Shown piece by piece: positions 35,005-44,353 of a stretch of 45,768 bases of DNA. Made by a program: the position numbers and the translations under genes. Position 1 is the first letter of the stretch. Each line of letters begins with the position of its first letter. Under the pieces are notes generated by a model. It made no database searches. It worked only from the letters and a program-made list of their open reading frames with translations, and was not told the DNA's origin. The DNA is from Pseudomonadota bacterium. GTDB taxonomy: Bacteria > Pseudomonadota > Alphaproteobacteria > Rhizobiales > Devosiaceae. The stretch lies in assembly GCA_023393475.1 (NCBI GenBank), contig JAEWLC010000099.1:1-45768 (forward strand), written 5' to 3'.

Positions 35005-36660
35005 ATGACCATCAACCTCACCATCCCGGACATTCAAGAACTGAAGCCCCGTATCACCGTGTTTGGTGTCGGCGGGGCAGGCGGCAACGCGGTCAATAAC
35101 ATGATCGCTTCCGGCCTGAGCGGGGTGGACTTCGTCTGTGCCAATACCGATGCGCAGGCGCTTGCACTGTCGAGCGCGCAGCGGATCATCCAGCTCGGCG
35201 TTTCGGTAACGGAAGGCCTCGGCGCCGGTTCGCACCCGGAAGTGGGTCGCGCGGCAGCTGAAGAGAGCTACGACGAAATCAACGATCACCTGAGCGGCGC
35301 GCATATGGTGTTCATCACCGCCGGCATGGGCGGCGGCACCGGTACCGGTGCGGCGCCCGTTGTGGCGCGTGCGGCCCGCGAGCAGGGCATCCTGACCGTT
35401 GGTGTCGTGACCAAGCCGTTCCAGTTCGAAGGCAACCGCCGGTCGCGCCTCGCCGAGGATGGCATCGACGAGCTGCATCGCCACGTCGATACGCTGATCG
35501 TCATTCCGAACCAGAACCTGTTCCGAGTTGCCAACGAGAAGACGACCTTCGCGGACGCCTTCAAGATGGCCGACCAGGTGCTCTACTCTGGTGTCGCCTG
35601 CATCACCGACCTGATGGTCAAGGAAGGCCTGATCAACCTCGACTTCGCCGACGTGCGCGCCGTGATGCGCGGTATGGGCAAGGCGATGATGGGTACGGGC
35701 GAAGCATCCGGCGAGGATCGTGCGCGTCACGCTGCCGAAGCCGCCATTGCCAACCCGCTGCTCGACGATGTGTCGATGCAGGGTGCGCGCGGCCTGCTGA
35801 TCTCGATCACCGGCGGTCCGGACCTCACGCTTTACGAAGTCGACGAGGCTGCCAGCCGCATCCGCGAAGAAGTCGACTCGGATGCCAACATCATCCTCGG
35901 CGCAACCTTCGATCCGGACATGACCGGCACGATCCGTGTCTCCGTCGTTGCCACCGGCACCGACGCGACGATGGTCCAGGCTCTCGAGCCGATGAAGGCC
36001 AACCCGACTCGCGTCCCGCTCACCGCTACGGCGATGCGCCAGGCTGCCGCCGAGCGTCAGCCGATAATCGCGCAGAACGAGATTGAGTCGGAGCCCGAAC
36101 TCGAGCAGCACATGCAGGAGGCGGTTGCCGAGGCGATCTCGCACGCCGAGCCCACCTACAACGACTACCAGGAAGACGACGGCATCACCGTCGAGCCCTA
36201 CATCCCGCATGCGACTCACACGCAGCTGGAAGAGGCTCCGCGACTCATCGATGCGCCGATCCCGAGCGCCTATGTGCCCTCCAGTGCCGAACGCCCGGAC
36301 GGCCAGCGCCGCATGCCGCGTACCGAGGAGTTCCCGGCTGTTGCAAGGCAGTCACTCACGGCTCAAGAAAAGCAGGAAGTCGAGCCGCGCAATGCGCGTG
36401 CTCTGTTCAAGCGTCTCGCGTCGAATGTGGGCCTAAACCTAAAGTCGAACGAGCCGGCGCGGGCCGAGCCCGCCGTCGAGCCGAGCGCCGACGATGCGGC
36501 TGCCCGCAGCGCGATCGAGGCCGGAGGGGCCCGGAATGCGCGGGTTTCCGGCGGTGCCGATGGCGCCCGTGGCAACGCCGACCAGTACGGTCGCGCCCCG
36601 GCTCAGCCGGCGCAGAAAGAGCATATCGAGATCCCCGCCTTCCTGCGCAAGCACGGCTGA
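35005..36660 (+). CDS. ftsZ: Cell division GTPase FtsZ
   Basis: A 551-residue tubulin homologue that forms the division ring. The GTPase core (about 10-320) has GVGGAGGNAVNNMI, the tubulin signature GMGGGTGTGAAPVV (about 106-119), and the T7-loop region INLDFADVRAVM. A long, acidic then variable linker (about 330-535) follows, as in other Hyphomicrobiales. The conserved C-terminal peptide EIPAFLRKHG, which binds FtsA and other partners, ends the protein. It has its own upstream region because of the acetyltransferase insertion, and is closed by a strong terminator. Confidence 0.98.
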   Translation: MTINLTIPDIQELKPRITVFGVGGAGGNAVNNMIASGLSGVDFVCANTDAQALALSSAQRIIQLGVSVTEGLGAGSHPEVGRAAAEESYDEINDHLSGAHMVFITAGMGGGTGTGAAPVVARAAREQGILTVGVVTKPFQFEGNRRSRLAEDGIDELHRHVDTLIVIPNQNLFRVANEKTTFADAFKMADQVLYSGVACITDLMVKEGLINLDFADVRAVMRGMGKAMMGTGEASGEDRARHAAEAAIANPLLDDVSMQGARGLLISITGGPDLTLYEVDEAASRIREEVDSDANIILGATFDPDMTGTIRVSVVATGTDATMVQALEPMKANPTRVPLTATAMRQAAAERQPIIAQNEIESEPELEQHMQEAVAEAISHAEPTYNDYQEDDGITVEPYIPHATHTQLEEAPRLIDAPIPSAYVPSSAERPDGQRRMPRTEEFPAVARQSLTAQEKQEVEPRNARALFKRLASNVGLNLKSNEPARAEPAVEPSADDAAARSAIEAGGARNARVSGGADGARGNADQYGRAPAQPAQKEHIEIPAFLRKHG

Positions 36661-36690
36661 CAGGCGCGGCGATCGGTCACTTTTCACACC

Positions 36691-36718
36691 CCCGGCGCGG
36701 CTTTCGCGCCGGGTTTTT
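36691..36718 (+). terminator. Rho-independent terminator after ftsZ
   Basis: A 9-bp stem CCCGGCGCG / CGCGCCGGG with loop GCTTT is followed by five T residues. It separates ftsZ from lpxC. Confidence 0.95.
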
Positions 36719-36767
36719 ATTGTCTATGACTGCGTCGGGCGGCTTACGGGGCTGGAGTCTATAAAGC

Positions 36768-37724
36768 ATGCAGAAACTTTCGGCGCGGCAGCGGACTTTG
36801 GCCGATGCGCTCGAATTCAGCGGGTTCGGTGTCCATTCGGGCGCACCCGTCACTCTGACCCTCGAGCCCGCTGCGCCCGATAGTGGTTACACGATCACCC
36901 GACTGCTCGATGACGGGCGCCGGGTCGGTCCCGTACCCGTGCATTTCTCGCGCGTTACCCGCACGACCCTCTGCACCACGATCGACCTCGGCGACAGCGT
37001 GTCGGTTGCGACGGTCGAGCACGTGATCTCTGCTTTGTCCGGCATGGGCGTCGACAACGCGCACCTCGTGCTGACCGGGGCCGAATGCCCGATCCTCGAT
37101 GGCAGCGCCTCGCCGTTCTCGGAAGCGATCGTGGCCGTAGGGCTCGTCGTACAGCCGGCGCCGCGCCGCTACATCAAGATCATGCGCCAGGTGCTGGTGC
37201 GCAACAACGAGGCCTCGGCTGCGCTCGAGCCGTATAACGGCCGCATGCTCGACCTCGAGATCGATTTCGACAGCCGCGTCATCGGCCGCCAGCGGATGAT
37301 CTTCGACTGGACGCCGCGCAAGTATTTCGAGGACGTTTCCAAGGCCCGCACCTTCGGCTTCGTGCGCGATGCCAAGATCCTGCGCCAGGCCGGCTACGCT
37401 CTCGGCTCCTCGATGGAGAACTCCATCACGGTCCATGAGGATCGCATCCTCAATCCGGGCGGCCTGCGCTACGAGGACGAATTCGTCCGCCACAAGCTGC
37501 TCGACGCCGTCGGCGACCTGGCCCTCTGCGGCCTGCCGATCTACGGCCGGTTCCGTTCCTACAAGGGTGGTCACGCCCTCAATGCCCTGGTTCTCCACGG
37601 GCTGTTCGCCAGCGAGGCGAACTATGAGATTGTCACCGCCGATCAACTCCCGGCGGCCTTCGATGCACTCGATGATGTGCCCGAGGGACTTAACGTAAGG
37701 TCCTACCTGCGCTCAGTCGGCTAA
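36768..37724 (+). CDS. lpxC: UDP-3-O-acyl-N-acetylglucosamine deacetylase LpxC
   Basis: A 318-residue zinc amidase that commits UDP-acyl-GlcNAc to lipid A synthesis (cytosol). The start SGFGVHSGAPVTLTLEPA is typical, zinc ligands are His85 (VEHVISAL) and His242/Asp246 (RHKLLDAVGD), SMENSITVHEDRILN and a C-terminal SYKGGHALN..L catalytic-His segment are present. It follows the ftsZ terminator and so is probably transcribed separately. lpxC downstream of ftsZ is the usual dcw ending. Confidence 0.97.
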   Translation: MQKLSARQRTLADALEFSGFGVHSGAPVTLTLEPAAPDSGYTITRLLDDGRRVGPVPVHFSRVTRTTLCTTIDLGDSVSVATVEHVISALSGMGVDNAHLVLTGAECPILDGSASPFSEAIVAVGLVVQPAPRRYIKIMRQVLVRNNEASAALEPYNGRMLDLEIDFDSRVIGRQRMIFDWTPRKYFEDVSKARTFGFVRDAKILRQAGYALGSSMENSITVHEDRILNPGGLRYEDEFVRHKLLDAVGDLALCGLPIYGRFRSYKGGHALNALVLHGLFASEANYEIVTADQLPAAFDALDDVPEGLNVRSYLRSVG

Positions 37725-37791
37725 GCCGGCCACAGTTTTGATCTTTTTTGTCAGTAGTCCGCCAGCCGAGTTATTGGTTGGGCGATAAGGG

Positions 37792-38643
37792 ATGGGGCAG
37801 GTCGTGACGATCTCTCAGCATGCAGGTTTTTCGGTCCGGGTCGCGCGCTTCGTCGCGCTGGGCGCCGTCGTTGTGATGCTCGCCGGCTGCAACCTGTTCG
37901 GCCAGCCCAAGCTCAAGGAAGAGCAGATCATTCCGCCTGAGACCCTGTATCAGCAGGCGCTCGGCGAGATGGACAAGCAGCGCTACGTGACCGCCATCGC
38001 CACGCTCGAAAAGCTCGAGCGCCAGCACCCCTTCTCGGAGTTCAACGAGAAGGCCAAGCTGATGGAGACCTACGGCAACTACCGCATCGGCAAGTTCGAG
38101 GAAGCGATTCTCGCGGCCGACCGGTACCTCGCGCTCTATCCGTCGTCCAAGGAAGTGCCGTACGTCATGTACCTCAAGGGCAATTCCTACTTCGGGCAGA
38201 TCAAGGACATCACCCGCGACCAGCAGATCAGCCGCGAAGCGATCGATACCTACAGCCTGATCGTCTCGAACTACCCCAAGAGCGAGTACGCCAAGGACGC
38301 CAAGGAAAAGATGGTGATCGCGGTCGACCAGATCGCGGGCAAGGAAATGTCGGTTGGCCGCTATTACCTCGGCAACGGCAACTATCCGGCCGCCATCAAC
38401 CGCTTCACCGTGGTGGCGACTCAGTTCCAGACTTCGACCCATATCGAAGAGGCGCTCTATCGCCTCGCCGAGGCGAACCTGTCGCTCGGCCTCATCTCCG
38501 AGGCCCAGACCGCGGCGGCCGTGCTCGGACACAACTACCCGCAGTCGAGCTGGTACAAGCAGGCGTTCGACCTCCTCGCCAAGCAGGGTGTCAGCCCGCA
38601 GATGAACGCTGGCAGCAAGCTGGCCGAGCTCAAGCAGGGCTGA
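37792..38643 (+). CDS. bamD: Outer membrane assembly lipoprotein BamD
   Basis: A 283-residue lipoprotein of the BAM complex that inserts beta-barrel proteins into the outer membrane. The signal ends in lipobox VMLAGC with Cys33 as the lipidated residue. Five TPR-like repeats follow, with ETLYQQALGEMDKQRYVTAIATLEKLERQHPFSEFNEKAKLM, YRIGKFEEAILAADRYLALYPSSKEVPYVMYLKGNSYFG and VSNYPKSEYAKDAKEKM as hallmarks. The ATG at 37792 is used; a GTG four codons later is possible. Usual position between lpxC and recN in alphaproteobacteria. Confidence 0.95.
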   Translation: MGQVVTISQHAGFSVRVARFVALGAVVVMLAGCNLFGQPKLKEEQIIPPETLYQQALGEMDKQRYVTAIATLEKLERQHPFSEFNEKAKLMETYGNYRIGKFEEAILAADRYLALYPSSKEVPYVMYLKGNSYFGQIKDITRDQQISREAIDTYSLIVSNYPKSEYAKDAKEKMVIAVDQIAGKEMSVGRYYLGNGNYPAAINRFTVVATQFQTSTHIEEALYRLAEANLSLGLISEAQTAAAVLGHNYPQSSWYKQAFDLLAKQGVSPQMNAGSKLAELKQG

Positions 38644-38688
38644 TCTTGATCGAGGGGTGAGAGGCGCGAGATCGCCTTTCCCACCGGC

Positions 38689-38767
38689 TGTCATCCCAGC
38701 GAAGGCTGGGACCCAACTCACAGCCCGCGCCAGCGGATAGATGGATCCCTGCCCTCGCGGGGATGAC
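38689..38767. repeat. Palindromic intergenic repeat, copy C
   Basis: Left arm TGTCATCCCAGCGAAGGCTG... (38689-38715) is of the CCCAGC type, but the right arm (38742-38767, TGGATCCCTGCCCTCGCGGG...) is of the CCCTGC type. The two arms no longer match fully, so this copy looks like a mosaic of two subtypes. The loop holds CCCGCGCC. Confidence 0.85.
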
Positions 38768-38820
38768 AAGCGGGAATTGGTGTGACTGTCCCACACAAAT
38801 CCGACTGACGGCCAGGCGGC

Positions 38821-38840
38821 AGGCAACAAATCCGTTGCCT
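38821..38840 (+). other. Inverted repeat upstream of recN
   Basis: AGGCAAC-aaatcc-GTTGCCT is a perfect 7-bp inverted repeat followed by the T-rich GTTTGTTCTTGTG. It could end the bamD transcript or be an operator for recN. Confidence 0.4.
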
Positions 38841-38918
38841 GTTTGTTCTTGTGTGGTATTTTCTGCGCGCGAGATTGTTCGGCCCTTCCGGCCGATCGAC
38901 ACGAGGGGCCAAACCCGA

Positions 38919-40589
38919 ATGCTCAACGCGCTTTCGGTCCGCAACATCGTCCTTATCGATCAGCTCGATCTGTCGCTCGAAGAGGGCCTTACGGCGCTCA
39001 CGGGCGAGACGGGTGCGGGCAAGTCCATCCTCCTCGATGCACTTACGCTGGCGCTCGGCGGGCGCGGCGATGCCTCGCTGGTGCGAGCCGGCGCCGAGAG
39101 CGGGCAGGTGGTGGCGGTGCTGCAGCTGCCGCGCACGCATCCGGCGCGCGAATCCCTGCGCGAGAACGCCATCGCCGACGACGAGGACATCATCCTGCGC
39201 CGCGTGCAGTTTTCCGATGGCCGGACGCGCGCCTTCATCAATGACCAGCCGGTATCGGCGGGCCTGCTGCAGGCCGTCGGCCGGCTGATCGTCGAGATTC
39301 ACGGCCAGCACGACGATCGGGCACTGGTCGACGCAGCGACTCACCGCGCGGCGCTGGACGCGTTCGGCGGGCACGAGGCGCTTGCCGGGGCGGTGTGGAG
39401 CACGCACGAGGCCCTGGTCGAGGCCAACGCGGCGGTAGCCGGACAGCGGGCCATCATCGCCGAAGCCCAGGCCCGCGAAGAATATGCGCGGCACGTGGTC
39501 GCCGAACTCGGCGAACTGCATCTCGAGGAGGGCGAGGAGGAGGTGCTGGCAGAGCGTCGTCAGCGGCTCATGACCCTCGAGAAGGCCGTCGAGGAAGTCC
39601 GCGACGCCGATGAAATCCTCAACGGTCCGACCGCGCCCGGCCCGGTGCTCGCCGGCCTGATGCGCCGGCTGATGCGCAAGGCCGATGCCGGTGCCGCCGT
39701 GTTCCAGCCAATCGTCGAGGCGCTCGACACCGCCCTCGTATCGCTCGATGCGACATCGGATGCACTCGAGAGCCTCAAGCGCGACATGGCTTTCGATCCG
39801 ACCGATCTCGAAAGAGTCGAGGAGCGGCTGTTCGCGCTGCGCGCCGCGGCCCGCAAGCACCAGACGACCGTCGACGGGCTGGGCGAGGTCCTCGCCAAAT
39901 ACAGCAAGGACCTCGAGATGCTGCAGAGCGGCGAGCAGTCGCTCAAGGCGCTCGAGGCTGCCGCAGTGGCGGCGCGTGCAGCTTACGATGCCGCTGCTTC
40001 CGTGCTTAGCAAGGCCCGCGAAAAGGCTGCCTCAGCGCTGGAGAAGGCGGTTGGGGCCGAGTTGCCGGACCTGAAGCTCGGGTCGGCCAGGTTCATCGTC
40101 GACCGGCAGGTGGAGGAGGGGCGCGTCTCGGGCGCCGGCTACGACCAGATCGCGTTCCACGTCCAGACCAACCCCGGCACGCAGCCCGGCCCGATCCTCA
40201 AGGTGGCGTCCGGCGGCGAGCTCAGCCGCTTCATGCTGGCGCTCAAGGTGGTGCTGGCCGATCGCGGCTCGGCTCCGGTGCTGATCTTCGACGAAATCGA
40301 CACCGGCGTCGGTGGCGCCGTCGCCGATGCGATCGGGCGGCGGCTCAGCCGGCTGGCCGGCAAGGTGCAGGTGCTGACCGTCACCCATGCCCCGCAGGTC
40401 GCGGCGCGGGCGCAGAGCCATCTCCTGATCGAGAAGCAGGCGATCGAGGAAGGCGCGTTCGTGCGCACCCATGTCCGCCGCCTCGACGGCAAGGCGCGGC
40501 AGGAAGAGGTGGCGCGGATGCTGGCGGGCGCTAAAGTGACCGACGAAGCGCGCGCGGCGGCGGGTAAGTTGATTTCGGAGGTATCGTGA
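38919..40589 (+). CDS. recN: DNA repair protein RecN
   Basis: A 556-residue SMC-like ATPase acting early in double-strand break repair. Walker A GETGAGKS is at 29-36, the central part (about 150-390) is coiled coil with many Glu/Arg/Leu, the ABC signature is VASGGELSRFMLALKVVLA, and Walker B is VLIFDEIDTGVGG. The ATG at 38919 gives the canonical start MLNALSVRNIVLIDQLDL; reading farther upstream crosses only intergenic sequence. GAGGGG lies about ten bases before the ATG. Flanked on both sides by palindromic repeats (copies C and D). Confidence 0.97.
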   Translation: MLNALSVRNIVLIDQLDLSLEEGLTALTGETGAGKSILLDALTLALGGRGDASLVRAGAESGQVVAVLQLPRTHPARESLRENAIADDEDIILRRVQFSDGRTRAFINDQPVSAGLLQAVGRLIVEIHGQHDDRALVDAATHRAALDAFGGHEALAGAVWSTHEALVEANAAVAGQRAIIAEAQAREEYARHVVAELGELHLEEGEEEVLAERRQRLMTLEKAVEEVRDADEILNGPTAPGPVLAGLMRRLMRKADAGAAVFQPIVEALDTALVSLDATSDALESLKRDMAFDPTDLERVEERLFALRAAARKHQTTVDGLGEVLAKYSKDLEMLQSGEQSLKALEAAAVAARAAYDAAASVLSKAREKAASALEKAVGAELPDLKLGSARFIVDRQVEEGRVSGAGYDQIAFHVQTNPGTQPGPILKVASGGELSRFMLALKVVLADRGSAPVLIFDEIDTGVGGAVADAIGRRLSRLAGKVQVLTVTHAPQVAARAQSHLLIEKQAIEEGAFVRTHVRRLDGKARQEEVARMLAGAKVTDEARAAAGKLISEVS

Positions 40590-40632
40590 TCCGCATTGCA
40601 GCATTGAAACGCGATGGTTGCCATCCACTCGT

Positions 40633-40712
40633 TGTCATCCCTGCGAAGGCAGGGATCCATTTCACCACCCGCGCCTGCTGAGCGATGGATCCCTGCCTTC
40701 GCAGGGATGACA
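40633..40712. repeat. Palindromic intergenic repeat, copy D
   Basis: Arms 40633-40660 and 40685-40712 are perfect 28-base inverted repeats (arm begins TGTCATCCCTGCGAAGGCAG) around a 24-base loop containing CACCCGCGCC. It fills most of the gap between recN and ligA. Confidence 0.92.
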
Positions 40713-40770
40713 TCCGGGAATATGGACATTCCGGTGCTACAACGCGCTGCCGGGCGAATGAGGAAACCTG

Positions 40771-42987
40771 ATGCCGACCGACGAACGGGAGATCGAGAGC
40801 TTCTCGGAGAGTGAGGCGAGGGCGGAGATCGACCGGCTGCATGAACTGCTGAGCGCGGCCGACCGCGCCTACTTCGAGCAGGACGCCCCCGATATCACCG
40901 ACGCGCAATACGACGCGATGAAGCGCCGCTACCAGGCGTTCGAGATTGCGTTCCCCACGCTCAAGCGTCCCGACTCGCTTTCCGACAAGGTCGCGGGCGC
41001 GCCGGTCGAAGGCTTCAGCAAGGTGCGCCATGCCGTGCCTATGCTCAGCCTCGCCAAGGCTTATACCGACGAGGACGTGGCCGACTTCATCGAGCGCGGC
41101 CGCCGCTTCTTCGAGCGCGACAAGGATCTGAAGCTCGCCTTCACCGCCGAGCCCAAGATCGACGGCCTTTCGGCCTCGCTGCGCTACGAGAATGGGGTGT
41201 TCGTCCAGGGCGCGACGCGCGGCGATGGGGCGGTGGGCGAGGACATCACCGCCAACCTCCGGACCATCACGGACATTCCCCACAAGCTGAAGGGCTCTGG
41301 CTGGCCCGCGAGCATCGAGATCCGCGGCGAGGTCTACATGACCATGGCCGAATTCGAGGCGCTGAAGGCGCGATCGGCGGCCGTCGGCGGGCAGGAATAT
41401 GTCAACCCGCGCAACACCGCGGCGGGCTCGCTGCGCCAGAAGGATCCGTCGGTCACGGCCAGCCGCAACCTCAGGTTCTTCGCATATGCCTGGGGCTTCA
41501 CCACCGACGATCCGGCGCCGACTCAGTACGAGGCGGTGCGGAAGTTCGCCGAATGGGGCTTCCAGATCAGCCCGTTGATGGTGCGGGCGACGTCGGTCGA
41601 CGAACTCATCGCGCAGTACAAGAAGATCGAGGAGCTGCGGTCCTCGCTCGGCTATGACATCGATGGTGTCGTCTACAAGGTCGACGATCTCGAGCTGCAA
41701 CGGCGCTGGGGCTTTTCGAGCGGCGAGCCGCGCTGGGCCGTGGCGCACAAGTTCCCGGCCGAGCAGGCCTTCACCACGGTCCGGGCCATCGACATCCAGG
41801 TCGGCCGCACCGGTACGCTGGCACCCGTGGCACGCCTCGCGCCGGTCGGCGTCGGCGGCGTGGTGGTGGAGAACGTGACGCTCCACAACGAGGACTATAT
41901 CGCCGGCATCGACAGCAACGGCCTGCCGATCCGTGGCGATGAGCCGATCGACATCCGGGTCGGCGACACAGTGGTGATCCAGCGGGCAGGCGACGTGATC
42001 CCGCAGATCGTGCGCGTGGTGCTGGAGAAGCGCCCGGCAAACGCGGTGCCCTACGAGTTCCCGCATGAGTGCCCGGTCTGCGGCTCACCGGCGACCCGCG
42101 AAGTCAACGAGAAGACCGGCAGGGAGGATTCACGCCGCCGCTGCACCGGCGAGCTGATCTGTGCCGCGCAGGCGGTGGAACAGCTCAAGCATTTCGTCTC
42201 GCGCGGGGCGATGGATATCGAGGGGCTGGGGCAGGAGAATATCGAACTCCTGTTCAACTCCGGCCTCGTCAAGACCGCCGATGAGATCTTCACGCTGCGA
42301 GAGCGCCGCACCGAGGTTCAGGCGGCCTTTGCCGCCCGGCGGGAGGAACAGTCGCGGTTGCGCGAGGAAGCGTCCGGCAAGACCCGCAAGGCGACCCGTT
42401 CGGTTGAGGAGCGCAGCTTCGAGGGGCTCGACAAGCTGTTCGCCGCCATCGACGCCCGGCGGGAGCCGGAGCTCGACCGCTTCATCTTCGCGCTCGGCAT
42501 CCGCCACATCGGCGAGACCACGGCGGCGGTGCTGGCCAAGACCTTCTCATCGATGGCCGCGTTGCGCGAGAAGGGGCTCGAGGCGGCAGCCGCAGGCGGC
42601 GAGTTGCATGAGGTGTTCCCGTCGGTGAACGGCCTCGGCGACACCGTGTGGGAAGCGCTGCGCGATTTCTTCGAGAACGAGCGGAACGTCGCCGTGCTCG
42701 ATAGCCTGCTGCAGCAGGTGCAGCCGAAGGACTATGTCGTCACCGTCTCGGCCACCAGCGAGGTTGCGGGCAAGACCGTTGTGTTCACCGGTTCGCTCGA
42801 GAAGCTGACGCGCGGCGAGGCGAAGGCCATGGCGGAACGGCTGGGCGCAAAGGTGGCTGGATCGGTCAGCAAGAACACCGATATCCTCGTTGCAGGGCCG
42901 GGGGCCGGTTCCAAGCTCAAGGACGCGCAGGCACTGGGCATCCTGGTGCTCGATGAAGATCAGTGGCTGGAGATGGCCGCCAAATAG
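40771..42987 (+). CDS. ligA: NAD-dependent DNA ligase LigA
   Basis: A 738-residue ligase that seals nicks in replication and repair. Domain order: NAD-binding Ia (about 1-80), adenylation domain with the active K129-I-D-G132, OB fold (about 330-420), Zn finger with Cys434, Cys437, Cys458 and Cys464, helix-hairpin-helix region (GAMDIEGLGQENIELL; LGIRHIGETTAAVLA), and C-terminal BRCT (VAGKTVVFTGSLEKLTRGEAKAMAERLGAKVAGSVSKNTDILVAGPGAGSKL). An Arg/Glu-rich insertion of about 60 residues lies in the helix-hairpin-helix region (FAARREEQSRLREEASGKTRK). AGGAAA precedes the ATG. Confidence 0.98.
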   Translation: MPTDEREIESFSESEARAEIDRLHELLSAADRAYFEQDAPDITDAQYDAMKRRYQAFEIAFPTLKRPDSLSDKVAGAPVEGFSKVRHAVPMLSLAKAYTDEDVADFIERGRRFFERDKDLKLAFTAEPKIDGLSASLRYENGVFVQGATRGDGAVGEDITANLRTITDIPHKLKGSGWPASIEIRGEVYMTMAEFEALKARSAAVGGQEYVNPRNTAAGSLRQKDPSVTASRNLRFFAYAWGFTTDDPAPTQYEAVRKFAEWGFQISPLMVRATSVDELIAQYKKIEELRSSLGYDIDGVVYKVDDLELQRRWGFSSGEPRWAVAHKFPAEQAFTTVRAIDIQVGRTGTLAPVARLAPVGVGGVVVENVTLHNEDYIAGIDSNGLPIRGDEPIDIRVGDTVVIQRAGDVIPQIVRVVLEKRPANAVPYEFPHECPVCGSPATREVNEKTGREDSRRRCTGELICAAQAVEQLKHFVSRGAMDIEGLGQENIELLFNSGLVKTADEIFTLRERRTEVQAAFAARREEQSRLREEASGKTRKATRSVEERSFEGLDKLFAAIDARREPELDRFIFALGIRHIGETTAAVLAKTFSSMAALREKGLEAAAAGGELHEVFPSVNGLGDTVWEALRDFFENERNVAVLDSLLQQVQPKDYVVTVSATSEVAGKTVVFTGSLEKLTRGEAKAMAERLGAKVAGSVSKNTDILVAGPGAGSKLKDAQALGILVLDEDQWLEMAAK

Positions 42988-43010
42988 CGCCATCGTTGGA
43001 GGACGTGCCG

Positions 43011-44231
43011 ATGTTCAGACCGATGTTGGCCGCAGCCATCGCCTTGCTCGCCGGGCCCGCATGGGCCGGGGAGGGCGGGGACATCGCCCGCCAGCACCTC
43101 TATGCCGGAACCCTTCAGGCGGGCGTCGAGGCGTTGAAGCCTTTCGATGAGCGCTATGATCAGGAAGGCCGCTTCGGCATCGGGCTGATTGGTTTCGTGA
43201 CGGCCATCGAGCACTTCGCGCAAGGGCTCTACCGGCATGGCTTCGCCTCGCCGGATGTCGGGCCGATGGGGCCGGCCATGGCGATGCCCGTCCCGGTCAA
43301 TCCCAACCCGGAGCCGCTGACTTACGACAAGCTCCGTGCCCTGCTGGGCGGATTGGTCACGGACATGGATGCCGCCAAGGTGGCGCTGCTTTCCGCGGGC
43401 GAGATGGGCGACTACGTCGTGCCGGTGGACATTCTCAAGATCCGCGTCGACGTGGATGGCGACGGAACGGCGGGCGAGAACGAGAGTGTCGGCGCGGTGC
43501 TGATGGGAATGTTCGGTGCCGGCGGGGGCTCGGCCCCGCCCGATACCACGATAGGGTTCGACCGCGCCGACGCCATCTGGCTTGCCGGCTACAGCCAGAT
43601 CGTCGCGGCGCAGGCCGATTTCCTGCTCGCTCACGATTTCCACGAACTGGTCGAGGCGTCGTTCCACCGGCTGTTCCCGCGGGCCGGGCTGCCGATGCAG
43701 GACTACACCCATTCGACCTCGACGCTGATGCTCGATCCAGAGTCGGACAACGCCATTGCCGATGCCCTGGCGGCCATCCATACGCTCAACTTCCCGGTGG
43801 TCGAGCCGCAGCGGCTGAAGGGCGTGCTGGCGCGGCTCCACGAGATCATCTCGCTGTCGCGCCGCAACTGGGACGCGATCCTTGCCGAAACCGACGACAA
43901 TCGCGAACTGGTGCCGAGCCCGAAGCAGACGCCGCTGATGCAGGACGCCGTGGTGACCGACGCGACCGTTGCGGCCTGGCTGGCGACGCTCGACACCACC
44001 GAGCAGGTGCTCAATGGCGAGCTGCTGATCCCGCACTGGCGCTTCCGGCAGGGGTTCGACCTCAAGGCCTATTTCGAGAACGCCACGCGTACCGATCTGG
44101 TCATGCTGATCACCGGCCACGATGCCCTCCCGTTCCTCAAGGACGGTCCGATCGCCAGCGCCGACTCGTTCGCAGAGGCCAACGCCGTCTTCGGCGACGC
44201 GCTCTGGGGCTACGCGTTCTGGTTCAACTAG
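43011..44231 (+). CDS. Exported protein with an EF-hand-like loop, unrecognised
   Basis: A 406-residue protein I cannot assign. MFRPMLAAAIALLAGPAWA is a clear signal peptide with a cleavage site after AWA. A calcium-type loop RVDVDGDGTAGENESV (about 145-160) follows the DxDxDG...E pattern of EF-hands. FDERYDQEGRFGIGLIGFVTAIEHFAQGLYRHGF, FDRADAIWLAGYSQIVAAQADFLLAHDFHELVEASFHRLF and the final FGDALWGYAFWFN look helical. The ATG has GGAGGA seven bases upstream and lies 23 bases after ligA, so cotranscription is likely. A periplasmic calcium-binding protein is the most that can be said. Confidence 0.75.
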   Translation: MFRPMLAAAIALLAGPAWAGEGGDIARQHLYAGTLQAGVEALKPFDERYDQEGRFGIGLIGFVTAIEHFAQGLYRHGFASPDVGPMGPAMAMPVPVNPNPEPLTYDKLRALLGGLVTDMDAAKVALLSAGEMGDYVVPVDILKIRVDVDGDGTAGENESVGAVLMGMFGAGGGSAPPDTTIGFDRADAIWLAGYSQIVAAQADFLLAHDFHELVEASFHRLFPRAGLPMQDYTHSTSTLMLDPESDNAIADALAAIHTLNFPVVEPQRLKGVLARLHEIISLSRRNWDAILAETDDNRELVPSPKQTPLMQDAVVTDATVAAWLATLDTTEQVLNGELLIPHWRFRQGFDLKAYFENATRTDLVMLITGHDALPFLKDGPIASADSFAEANAVFGDALWGYAFWFN

Positions 44232-44281
44232 GGCGCCGGGCTGGCAACGCATTCTGGGCACGTTTGCGCCCACCCACTGGC

Positions 44282-44353
44282 TGTCATCCCTGCGAAGGCA
44301 GGGATCCATCGATCGGTTGGCGCGGGGCGTGAGCTGGATCCCAGCTTGCGCCA
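44282..44353. repeat. Palindromic intergenic repeat, copy E (decayed, reversed loop)
   Basis: A complete left arm of the CCCTGC type (44282-44309, identical to copy D) is followed by a loop with GGCGCGGG, the reverse complement of the CCCGCGCC in copies C and D, so this copy lies in the opposite orientation. The right arm (44335 onward) is truncated after GCTTGCGC and lacks the GGGATGACA end. Confidence 0.8.

Noticed and set aside
37740..37755. T-run after lpxC as a terminator
   Set aside because: GATCTTTTTTG lacks a convincing stem directly upstream.
38845..38859. Possible LexA (SOS) box GTTC-N7-GTAT upstream of recN
   Set aside because: Only six of eight positions match the alphaproteobacterial GTTC-N7-GTTC consensus.
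38763..38918. N-terminal extension of RecN upstream of 38919
   Set aside because: RecN proteins start at MLNALSVRNIVLID; the extension crosses a repeat and a hairpin.
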